The notes under the pieces: model-generated
Told to the model about the DNA's origin: nothing
Databases searched by the model: none
The model's input: only the letters and a program-made list of their open reading frames with translations
Origin: an uncultured Erysipelotrichaceae bacterium
Lineage (GTDB): Bacteria > Bacillota_I > Bacilli_A > RF39 > UBA660
Assembly: GCA_902803685.1 (NCBI GenBank)
Contig: CADCQR010000059.1
Location: forward strand, 1-6,265
Length of the DNA: 6,265 nucleotides
Direction of reading: 5' to 3'
In this document: in pieces, positions 1 to 5,792 of the stretch
Numbering within the stretch: position 1 is the first letter of the stretch
Layout: the number at the start of each line of letters is the position of its first letter
Program-made: the position numbers and the translations under genes

Positions 1-537
1 CTCATACTTTTTATTATGTTTTCTTTTTTTATAGGTAACGGCATAAGGTAAATCAATTCTTTTAGTAGTTAAATAACCTTTATTAATGTATCCATACAAA
101 GTTGAAACACATTTTTTTATTGTGTCACTGTTTTCAATTTTAATTTGATATATTGATTTATTTTCTTCTGTACCATTTTTAATAATAGAATCTAATTGTT
201 TAAATTCGTCATCATCCACATCTATACCTCTTCTTGAATTAACTAGATTAGCATCAGCTTTTTGTTGAGCTTTTTTTGCATCATATTTATATTTTGTATA
301 AGGGCAATTATTATATCTATTTTTGCAACCAGTACAAACATATGGCCATCTTTGAGTTTTTTTACAATTATTATTTAAACCAATAGAAATTTCTATTCTA
401 TTTCTCTTTACTTCTTTAGATACACTAGTTGGATCAACTAATAAACTTTCTCCAATATCTTTTAATTTATGTTCGTGTGATATACCAGATGAAATTGTTT
501 TTCTTTGTTCAAATGTTAAATGTTTCCAATCTTTCAT
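1..537 (-). CDS. IS30-family transposase, N-terminal part (cut by window edge)
   Basis: The reverse strand is open for 179 codons from an ATG at 537-535 down to base 1, with no stop, so the C-terminal part lies outside the window. Residues about 6-47 form a helix-turn-helix of the IS30 type, starting HLTFEQR and ending SVSKEVKRNR, which would bind the terminal inverted repeats. Next comes a cysteine set, C58-x9-C68-x2-C71-x6-C78, followed by CPYTKYKYDAKKAQ, a layout I recall from Firmicute IS30 transposases; the cysteines could hold a metal. Residues about 127-165 include TLYGYINKGYL, the usual lead-in to the DDE integrase core, which is not visible. A GAGGAGGG ribosome site at 552-545 fixes the start. 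Family assignment is firm from motifs. Whether the element is intact cannot be told. It is divergent from the neighbouring dehydrogenase gene. Confidence 0.88.
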   Translation of the reverse strand, partial: MKDWKHLTFEQRKTISSGISHEHKLKDIGESLLVDPTSVSKEVKRNRIEISIGLNNNCKKTQRWPYVCTGCKNRYNNCPYTKYKYDAKKAQQKADANLVNSRRGIDVDDDEFKQLDSIIKNGTEENKSIYQIKIENSDTIKKCVSTLYGYINKGYLTTKRIDLPYAVTYKKRKHNKKYE

Positions 538-544
538 TTTTAAT

Positions 545-552
545 CCCTCCTC
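545..552 (-). promoter_or_regulatory. ribosome binding site of the transposase
   Basis: On the reverse strand this reads GAGGAGGG, seven bases before the ATG at 537. It is a near-perfect match to the anti-Shine-Dalgarno sequence and supports the chosen start. Confidence 0.75.
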
Positions 553-574
553 ATTGCAAGGAAACATGAAATAT

Positions 575-583
575 ATTATAACA
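575..583 (-). promoter_or_regulatory. extended -10 promoter for the transposase
   Basis: The reverse strand reads TGTTATAAT, a consensus TATAAT with the TGn extension. Seventeen bases upstream is only a poor -35 (TTAAAA), as is usual for extended -10 promoters. A start near 568 would give a leader of about 30 bases before the ATG. Inferred from the sequence alone. Confidence 0.5.
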
Positions 584-681
584 AGACTTATTTCAGGTTT
601 TAACAAAAAAACGGAAATTCAAATTAAAATTAAGGTAATTGTGTATTAATGATAAAAAAAGCTTTTATAATAATAAAATTA

Positions 682-690
682 TGTTATAAT
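682..690 (+). promoter_or_regulatory. extended -10 promoter for the fucO-FIST unit
   Basis: The sequence TGTTATAAT is a consensus -10 with TGn extension. The hexamer at the -35 distance (662-667) is poor. A transcript start near 697 would leave a leader of about 20 bases that includes the AGGGAGG ribosome site at 703-709. A second TATAAT at 666-671 lacks both a TGn extension and a suitable -35, so it is the weaker choice. I see no riboswitch or operator in so short a leader. Confidence 0.5.
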
Positions 691-702
691 TATTACTAGA
701 AT

Positions 703-709
703 AGGGAGG
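703..709 (+). promoter_or_regulatory. ribosome binding site of fucO
   Basis: AGGGAGG lies seven bases before the ATG at 717. Strength and spacing fix the start, which also gives an N-terminus that lines up with FucO. Confidence 0.7.
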
Positions 710-716
710 CTAGTAT

Positions 717-1868
717 ATGGTAAATAGAATTGTTCTTAATGAGACTTCATACTTTGGTCGCGGCGCTAGGAATAATTTAGCGAAAGAAGTAAAAGCAAGA
801 GGTTATCATAAAGTATTAATTGTTACTGATAAAACATTATATGATAATAGATTAGTAGATAAAGTAACAAAAGTTTTAGAACATAATATGATAGGATATT
901 ATATGTTTGATGGTGTAAAACCAAATCCAACGGTAAAGAATGTACAAGATGGGTTATTAATAGCAAATATTAACAATGTAGATTGTATTGTAGCAGTAGG
1001 TGGAGGAAGTGTCATTGATACTGCAAAGGCAATTTCAATTATAGTAACTAATCCAGAATTTAATGATGTAGTAAGTCTAGATGGCGTAGCAGATACAAAA
1101 AATAAGGGATTGCCATTAATCGCATTACCAACAACATCAGGAACAGCTGCAGAAGTAACTATTAACTACGTTATTACAGATGAGACAAGAACTAAAAAAA
1201 TGGTATGCGTAGATGTTCATGACATACCAGTAGTAGCAATCGTAGATCCTGATTTAATGGATGGTATGCCACAAGGATTGGCCGCTGCTACAGGTATGGA
1301 TGCTTTAACACATGCTATGGAAGGATACATAACTAAGGCAGGATGGCTAATACCGGATATTTTTCATATAAATTCAATGGCTTTGATATATAAAAATCTT
1401 GAAAAAGCTGCTAATGAAAAAGATAAAGTAGCAATTGAAAAGATGGCATATGCACAATACATAGCAGGTATGGGATTTTCAAATGTTGGATTAGGAATCG
1501 TTCACTCAATGGCTCATTCGCTTGGAGCTTATTTCGATACTCCTCATGGTGTTGCAAATGCATTACTATTACCTCATGTTTTAAAATTTAATGGAAAAGT
1601 GTGTCCAGAATTATATAGAAATATGGGATCTGCCTTTGGTATTGACATGTCCAACACTACAGATGAAGAAGCTGTGGAAAAAGTTGTAGATGCAATAAGT
1701 TCACTATCAAAACGCCTAAATATACCACAAACATTACGAGAAATTGGAATTCCAGAAGAAATGCTACCAACATTAGCAAAGCAAGCAATAAATGATGCGT
1801 GTACTCCTGGAAATCCTAGAGAAGTAAGTGTAGATGATATTATTGAAATATATAGGGAAGCTTACTAG
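717..1868 (+). CDS. fucO: lactaldehyde/1,2-propanediol oxidoreductase (FucO-type iron-dependent alcohol dehydrogenase)
   Basis: This enzyme reduces L-lactaldehyde to 1,2-propanediol with NADH in the cytoplasm, disposing of electrons during anaerobic use of deoxysugars such as fucose or rhamnose; relatives also act on other short aldehydes. The 383 residues match the length of E. coli FucO (about 382), and many stretches match from memory, including the N-terminal RIVLNET..FGRGA, AGTAAEVTINYVITDE-like residues 141-156, and AGMGFSNVGLG at 250-260. The nucleotide loop is GGGS at 95-98. D38 sits where FucO has the aspartate that favours NAD over NADP. The iron ligands are visible as D195, H199, H263 and H277. 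No fucose, rhamnose or microcompartment genes are in view, so the physiological substrate is open. The gene is followed by a FIST protein gene after 17 bases, so they are probably co-transcribed. The family is very sure; the exact substrate is less so. Confidence 0.92.
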   Translation: MVNRIVLNETSYFGRGARNNLAKEVKARGYHKVLIVTDKTLYDNRLVDKVTKVLEHNMIGYYMFDGVKPNPTVKNVQDGLLIANINNVDCIVAVGGGSVIDTAKAISIIVTNPEFNDVVSLDGVADTKNKGLPLIALPTTSGTAAEVTINYVITDETRTKKMVCVDVHDIPVVAIVDPDLMDGMPQGLAAATGMDALTHAMEGYITKAGWLIPDIFHINSMALIYKNLEKAANEKDKVAIEKMAYAQYIAGMGFSNVGLGIVHSMAHSLGAYFDTPHGVANALLLPHVLKFNGKVCPELYRNMGSAFGIDMSNTTDEEAVEKVVDAISSLSKRLNIPQTLREIGIPEEMLPTLAKQAINDACTPGNPREVSVDDIIEIYREAY

Positions 1869-1885
1869 AGAAAAGGGGTAGAATT

Positions 1886-3079
1886 ATGTTAAAATCTAAA
1901 GTTGGACAAAGTATCGAGCTAGATAGTTTCACTGCCGGTATTCAAACAGCAGAATTGGCAACAAAGGAAATGGCATACACCAAATTAGGTTTTTTATACA
2001 CATCTGTAAAAAACGATATTAAAGAAGTAATTAGAGGTATAAGAAGTGTCAATGACAGTCAATATCCTATCATTGGTTGTACAAGTTCTGGATGCATAAT
2101 GACACCAGAAGGAATAGTGTCTTCTGAAAACGGGTTCGTAGGCATGTTGACATTAGATGACCCAGATATGGTAGTAGGTGTTGCATGTCATGAAGCAGGA
2201 AAAGACGCCCGATCAATTGGAAGAAAGGTTGCTATTGAAGCGGTTGAAAACGCAAAAACAACCAGAGCGCCAGCATATTTTTATATGGTTGCTAGTCCAA
2301 AAGAAGAAGAAGAATATTTAATGGGAATTCAGGATGTAATTGGAAGAGTACCAATGTTCGGAGGAAGCGCAGCAGATGATACAGTTGAGGGAAATTGGAA
2401 GATTATATGTAATGATAAAGTATTTAGTGATGGGGTTGCTGTTGCATTTTTCTACACAGATAATGAAATTGTTACATCATACACAGGTGATTATAATGAG
2501 ACGTCTAATGTTGGTATAATTACAGAAGTTAAAGATAATCGTACACTGGTATCAATTGATGGAATCTCAGCACTGAAAAAATATTCACAATGGATTAATG
2601 TAAAACAAGATTCTTTAATAGGTCAGAACTTATTAAAGGCATCCATTACAAAACCATTGGGTGTAAAAGATCCTCTTGGTAACTTAACAGTTATACGCCA
2701 TCCAATGTTTGGCAACGATATGGGAACAAAGACAACAACTGACGATACAATAACACTCGGAAATAAAGTTGTGCCAGGAACAGCAATAATACAACTAGAA
2801 GCTTCAATAGATGAATTAATTAATTCAACAGGTGGCACATTAAAAGATGTAAAGAAGCAGTTATATACAGATCCAGCAGCTTATATTCTAATACATTGCG
2901 GCGGAAGAAAACTTGGAATTGGTGATAGATTAGAAGAAGTGCATAAACAACTTGTTAAAGAATCTAAGGGAGTTCCATTTATAACAGTATTTACTTTTGG
3001 TGAATATGGATACGATGAACATTCTGCCAATATTTGCGGTGGCTTGATGTTATCATTTACCGCCTTTGGCAAAAATTAA
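1886..3079 (+). CDS. stand-alone FIST-domain (FIST_N plus FIST_C) sensory protein
   Basis: FIST is a ligand-sensing domain found fused to chemoreceptors, kinases, cyclases and, in eukaryotes, F-box proteins; its published genome context suggested amino acids or similar small molecules as ligands. Here the whole 397-residue protein is FIST: FIST_N spans roughly residues 33-200, with GCTSSG at 64-69 and FGGSAADD at 158-165, and FIST_C roughly 229-373, with IHCGGRKLGIGDR at 336-348 and the closing FTFGEYG at 369-375. There is no signal peptide, membrane segment or output domain, so it should be cytoplasmic and either signal through a partner or bind or modify a metabolite itself. An AAAGGGG ribosome site at about 1871-1877 supports the ATG. 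The 17-base gap after fucO points to one operon and a link to aldehyde or alcohol metabolism. The gene ends just before a terminator. Domain call strong; function unknown. Confidence 0.85.
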   Translation: MLKSKVGQSIELDSFTAGIQTAELATKEMAYTKLGFLYTSVKNDIKEVIRGIRSVNDSQYPIIGCTSSGCIMTPEGIVSSENGFVGMLTLDDPDMVVGVACHEAGKDARSIGRKVAIEAVENAKTTRAPAYFYMVASPKEEEEYLMGIQDVIGRVPMFGGSAADDTVEGNWKIICNDKVFSDGVAVAFFYTDNEIVTSYTGDYNETSNVGIITEVKDNRTLVSIDGISALKKYSQWINVKQDSLIGQNLLKASITKPLGVKDPLGNLTVIRHPMFGNDMGTKTTTDDTITLGNKVVPGTAIIQLEASIDELINSTGGTLKDVKKQLYTDPAAYILIHCGGRKLGIGDRLEEVHKQLVKESKGVPFITVFTFGEYGYDEHSANICGGLMLSFTAFGKN

Positions 3080-3107
3080 TAAAATGTATAAAACATATAA
3101 TATATTA

Positions 3108-3143
3108 AAAAAATCAAGGAATTAGTAATTACCTTGATTTTTT
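3108..3143. terminator. bidirectional intrinsic terminator
   Basis: AAAAAATCAAGG at 3108-3119 pairs perfectly with CCTTGATTTTTT at 3132-3143. The GC-containing part of the stem is TCAAGG/CCTTGA, and the loop of 12 bases can itself pair AATT with AATT. Read rightwards the hairpin ends in a run of six T; read leftwards it ends in a run of seven T (the A run at 3107-3113). It lies 28 bases after the FIST stop and 3 bases after the permease stop, so it can end both convergent transcripts. Confidence 0.85.
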
Positions 3144-3146
3144 CAC

Positions 3147-3956
3147 CTAGTTGATTGAATTATAGTGTAGATTTATTTTTTTGCTAATTGTTTCAATGAA
3201 AATATACATTATGAAGGATAAAACTGACAAAATAAATATGCTAGTCATAACTAAATCTATGTGAAAGACTGATGAACCATAATTTATAAGGTAGCCTAGC
3301 CCACTTTTAGAGACTAATAATTCTCCAGTTATAACACCTATATAATTCATGGATAAATTAATTTTTAGTGCTTCAAATAGATTAGATAAATTACTAGGTA
3401 TTATTACTCTTTTAAAAATTTCTAACTTACTTGCTTGGAAAGTTTTCATCAGCATTATAAATTGGCAATTAGTACTAAAAAAATATCCATATATATTTAG
3501 TGTAGTAACAAAAATGCTAATCAACAGTCCCATTATTATAATTGCAGTATTACCAGCCCCTGCAAAAATGATAATGAGTGGACCTAATGCAACTTTTGGC
3601 AAAGAATTTAGTACGGTTAAATATGGGGAAATAATCTTTGAAAACATTGGCCAAGCTAACATCGCAGTAGCAAGTAAAAAACTAAGAGAAAATGACAAAA
3701 TAAAACTAATTATTATTTCATTTAGTGTGACTATGATATTGCTGAATAATGTACCATCAGTATAAAGTAAATATATAGTTTTTATAATAATACTAGGACT
3801 ATTAAATATAAATGTATTTATTAACTTCATTTTTGCAGATAGTTCCCAGCCGAATAGGAACACTACTAATATTAAAAATCTAAAAAGCATAACAATAATT
3901 TTTTTCTTTCTTTTTTCTCTTATATAGGATATTCTTTCTTTTGATTCAGTTGACAT
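3147..3956 (-). CDS. ABC transporter permease, SsuC/TauC-like
   Basis: This is the membrane subunit of a small-molecule importer, 269 residues, close to the normal family length. A basic N-terminal tail (residues 1-19) precedes a first membrane helix at about 20-41. Further hydrophobic segments lie at about 73-102, 112-133, 136-160 and 234-257, with weaker ones between. The cytoplasmic coupling loop that docks on the ATPase is at about 168-203, with KTFQASKLEIFKRVIIP. The normally conserved glycine of this EAA loop is Q174 (codon CAA). The start is supported by a GGGGTGAT-type ribosome site inside the end of the upstream gene; the two reading frames overlap by 11 bases, suggesting translational coupling. 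The substrate cannot be read from the sequence: sulfonates, thiamine precursors, riboflavin and nitrate are all used by relatives. A 138-codon open frame on the opposite strand is a shadow. Confidence 0.85.
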   Translation of the reverse strand: MSTESKERISYIREKRKKKIIVMLFRFLILVVFLFGWELSAKMKLINTFIFNSPSIIIKTIYLLYTDGTLFSNIIVTLNEIIISFILSFSLSFLLATAMLAWPMFSKIISPYLTVLNSLPKVALGPLIIIFAGAGNTAIIIMGLLISIFVTTLNIYGYFFSTNCQFIMLMKTFQASKLEIFKRVIIPSNLSNLFEALKINLSMNYIGVITGELLVSKSGLGYLINYGSSVFHIDLVMTSIFILSVLSFIMYIFIETISKKINLHYNSIN

Positions 3957-4695
3957 CTAAATCACCCCAAATCTTATTTTCTAGTTTATTGAAATCTAAG
4001 TGCAATTTTCTTGAGCTATAAGCTAAGTTATTAAAAGGTACCTCATATATAGATTTGACATGTGAAGGTCTCTTACTAAGTACTATTACTCTATCGGAAG
4101 TACATAGAGCTTCAGATAAGTCGTGCGTTACCATAATGGCTGTTTTATGCTCAGACTTTATTATATTAAAAATATCTTCTCCTATAGAAATGCGTGATTG
4201 AGAGTCAAGTGCAGATAATGGCTCATCTAAAAGTAGTATATCAGGATCCAAAGATAATGTTCTTATTAGAGCTACTCTTTGTTTCATTCCTCCAGATAAA
4301 CTAATTGGATATTTATTGATAAAATCTCCAAGGCCATATTTTTTTAGTAAATTAACGACTTTTTCCTTACTTTTTTCATTATATTTATTTGCGACTTTTA
4401 GCCCTAATAAGCAGTTATCTAAAATTGTCTTCCACGGAAATAAAGCATCATATTGCAACATATATCCTGTTTTTAGATTTTTATTTATATTAATATTTCC
4501 AGAATACATTTTGTCAATCCCAGATAATATTGAAAGAATAGTTGATTTCCCACACCCGCTTGGACCAACAATTGAAACAAATTCATTTTCATATACACTG
4601 AAATTTATATTATCTAAAGCAACTACTTCTCCAGAAGTGTCTTGATATTTTTTACTTAAATTTTGGACATCTAATATTATTTTTCTATTTAACAT
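3946..4695 (-). CDS. ABC transporter ATP-binding protein, SsuB/TauB-like
   Basis: The 249-residue cytoplasmic ATPase powers the importer. All nucleotide-binding motifs are present: Walker A GPSGCGKST at 44-52, Q-loop glutamine Q81, signature LSGGMKQR at 133-140, Walker B ILLLDEP at 153-159 with catalytic E158, D-loop SALD at 161-164, and switch histidine H191 in VTHD. Sequence around GPSGCGKST, YMLQ.DALFPWKT and HDLSEAL is typical of the nitrate/sulfonate/taurine/thiamine-precursor importer ATPases. The gene overlaps the binding-protein remnant by 11 bases at its start and the permease by 11 bases at its end. The only purine-rich site upstream (AAGG, near 4717-4720) is too far from the ATG to be a good ribosome site, so translation may depend on ribosomes arriving from the upstream gene. 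The protein looks intact, even though the upstream gene is broken. Confidence 0.92.
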   Translation of the reverse strand: MLNRKIILDVQNLSKKYQDTSGEVVALDNINFSVYENEFVSIVGPSGCGKSTILSILSGIDKMYSGNININKNLKTGYMLQYDALFPWKTILDNCLLGLKVANKYNEKSKEKVVNLLKKYGLGDFINKYPISLSGGMKQRVALIRTLSLDPDILLLDEPLSALDSQSRISIGEDIFNIIKSEHKTAIMVTHDLSEALCTSDRVIVLSKRPSHVKSIYEVPFNNLAYSSRKLHLDFNKLENKIWGDLDVN

Positions 4696-5482
4696 AAATT
4701 AATTTTGAATAGTCAACCTTTTTGCGTATTGCACCATAATCTAACATTATGTCTTGAAGATGGTTAAATGACTCTTTGCTAAAATTTGTAGATTTAGGCC
4801 AAGCATCAATTTTTTTGTAACTATCAATTGCCGATTTAATAACTTCAATTTTTGTATCTGCAAATTGCGGTTTTATACTTTTTGCGATTTCTGTACTATT
4901 ACTTGTATTAACGTAATCTAGCCCTTTTTGAATTGCTCTGGTAAAGCTTTCTATTAGTTCTGGGTTCTCATCCAAGAAACTTTGTCTTGCTGAATAAGAC
5001 GTATAAGGTATTACACCGGCAAGCTCTCCTAGCGATGCGACTATATAGCCATAGCCTTGGGCTGATACTTCAGAAGCAGTTGGCTCAAATAGAGAAACAA
5101 AGTCACCATTACCACCTATAAATGAGCCACTCATCGCAGCAAAGGCAATACTAGTATCAATGTCAACTTTATTAATATCAATGTTGTTCTTTTTTATTAC
5201 ATATTCAAGTATCATTTCGGGCATACCGCCAGCACGGCCTCCAATTATTTTTTTATTAACCAAATCATTCATTGTAAAATTATTTATTTTATCTCTAGAT
5301 ACTATAAAAGATCCATCTTTCTGAGTTAGTTGTGCAAAAGTCTTTAAATAATCTTTTTCACCACCATTGTATACATAAATTGTTGCTTCGCTACCACAAA
5401 ATCCAATATCAGCATCACCTGATATTACTGCAGTTGTTACTTTATCCGCACCTGTGAATAAAATTAATTTTATAAGGTGCAT
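4685..5482 (-). pseudogene. ABC transporter substrate-binding protein, 5'-truncated
   Basis: The remaining frame encodes the main body of an NMT1/TauA-like binding protein. Family-typical sequence starts at G11-ADKVTTAVISGDADIGFCG and continues through QLTQKDGSFIVSRD (51-64), KIIGGRAGGMPEM (78-90) and SFTRAIQKGLDYV (179-191). It ends normally at the stop 4687-4685. An intact relative would have a signal peptide, usually with a lipobox cysteine, and a first strand and helix of roughly 60-70 more residues. Here an in-frame TGA lies only five codons before the ATG at 5482, no ribosome site precedes it, and neither other frame upstream encodes the missing part. Residues 1-10 may be a decayed trace of the second strand or unrelated DNA, so the break lies at about 5452-5482. 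The product could not be exported and lacks part of the ligand site. The conserved CCCFC motif of the thiamine-precursor binding protein ThiY is absent. Confidence 0.78.
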
Positions 5483-5542
5483 CTGAAATAAAAATCAAAG
5501 GTAAAATTTAACATGGAAAAAAATATAAAAACAGTTTAATTT

Positions 5543-5571
5543 GTTATATTACATAATTAAAAATATGGAAA
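5543..5571 (-). promoter_or_regulatory. possible promoter reading into the importer remnant
   Basis: The reverse strand has TTTCCA at 5571-5566 and TATAAC at 5548-5543, 17 bases apart. This is a weak match in very AT-rich DNA, so it could be chance. If real, it would let the ATPase and permease still be transcribed after loss of the original leader. Confidence 0.2.
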
Positions 5572-5580
5572 AATTATCTG

Positions 5581-5597
5581 GTAAACTATCAGTTTAC
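5581..5597. promoter_or_regulatory. perfect palindrome, candidate operator
   Basis: GTAAACT at 5581-5587 and AGTTTAC at 5591-5597 are exact inverted copies around a 3-base centre, ATC. The size and symmetry fit a site for a dimeric repressor. There is no T run after it, so it is not a terminator. A half-site AGTTTA also occurs at 5533-5538. The binding protein is unknown; the XRE product encoded downstream is one candidate, an off-window regulator another. Confidence 0.45.
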
Positions 5598-5625
5598 AAA
5601 AATCGCCAAATGGTGGATTTAATTT

Positions 5626-5682
5626 AATAAACTTGTAGTGGTAAATTTTTATTGACTGAAAAATAAACTTGCAGTCGGAAAT
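5626..5682. repeat. pair of 21-base direct repeats with the palindrome core
   Basis: The segments 5626-5646 and 5662-5682 agree at 18 of 21 bases and lie 36 bases apart, so they are adjoining copies of a 36-base unit whose second half has diverged (24 of 36 overall). Each begins AATAAACTTG and contains TAAACT-N3-AGT, the core of the palindrome at 5581-5597. In all, the core occurs at 5582-5593, 5628-5639 and 5664-5675. This could be a set of operator sites or simply a local duplication. Confidence 0.55.
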
Positions 5683-5744
5683 GGAGATGGTGAAAAAAAT
5701 AGATAAAATTATATATTCTCGTTTGATTTGATTATAAAATGTGA

Positions 5745-5761
5745 TAAGCTTTCTTTAAGCT
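5745..5761. promoter_or_regulatory. TAAGCT direct repeat, possible regulator site
   Basis: TAAGCT occurs at 5745-5750 and again at 5756-5761, 11 bases apart and thus on the same face of the helix. The same bases also form a short inverted repeat, AGCTT then AAGCT. It lies 32 bases before the XRE start, where an autoregulatory operator would be expected, but six-base repeats in AT-rich DNA are weak evidence. Confidence 0.25.
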
Positions 5762-5777
5762 GATTAATTGATATTAT

Positions 5778-5783
5778 GGAGGA
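5778..5783 (+). promoter_or_regulatory. ribosome binding site of the XRE gene
   Basis: GGAGGA lies nine bases before the ATG at 5793. It decides for this start over the in-frame ATG six codons... namely at 5808, which has no such site and would cut into the first helix of the DNA-binding domain. Confidence 0.7.
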
Positions 5784-5792
5784 ATCTTTGTT

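Larger units (their letters stand above)
538..716. other. divergent intergenic region holding one IS30 end
   Basis: This 179-base gap separates the transposase start from the start of the alcohol dehydrogenase gene. It carries a TGn-TATAAT promoter for each direction. One terminal inverted repeat of the IS30 element must lie here if the element is bounded normally; the A-rich stretch around 611-635 is a plausible place. The partner repeat is outside the window, so the end cannot be set. No other gene is seen. Confidence 0.5.
5483..5792. other. 310-base non-coding divergent region
   Basis: No convincing gene is present on either strand. The region separates the broken importer cassette from the XRE regulator gene. 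It holds a perfect 17-base palindrome at 5581-5597, two further copies of its core in a 36-base direct repeat at 5626-5697, a short direct repeat at 5745-5761 and a ribosome site at 5778-5783. I saw no TPP-type riboswitch motif, tRNA or intrinsic terminator. The part nearest the importer (5483-5580) is almost pure A and T, and the normal 5' end and promoter of the importer operon appear to have been lost. Confidence 0.6.

Noticed and set aside
2623..3072. Two short open frames on the minus strand inside the FIST gene
   Set aside because: Both mirror the conserved FIST_C coding sequence and have no independent support.
3349..3765. Open frame of 138 codons on the plus strand
   Set aside because: It lies wholly opposite the permease gene, which has clear membrane segments and a coupling loop. 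The plus-strand product matches no family I know and has no ribosome site.
4316..4645. Open frame of 109 codons on the plus strand
   Set aside because: It is antisense to the ATPase motifs, including Walker A and the signature, so it is a shadow of that gene.
5652..5680. TTGACT as a -35 element for the XRE gene
   Set aside because: There is no acceptable -10 hexamer 16-18 bases downstream (5675-5680 reads TCGGAA).
5581..5697. CRISPR-like repeat array
   Set aside because: Only two imperfect copies adjoin with no distinct spacers, the third copy shares only the 12-base core, and no cas gene is in view.
5681..5731. Short plus-strand peptide frame starting ATGGAGATGGTG
   Set aside because: It has only 16 residues. 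The GGAG is too close to the possible GTG start, and nothing useful precedes the ATG. A leader peptide cannot be excluded but is unsupported.
5483..5792. Thiamine riboswitch or other metabolite leader for the importer
   Set aside because: I found no CTGAGA-type thiamine-box core or multi-helix structure on the reverse strand. The original leader appears to be missing.
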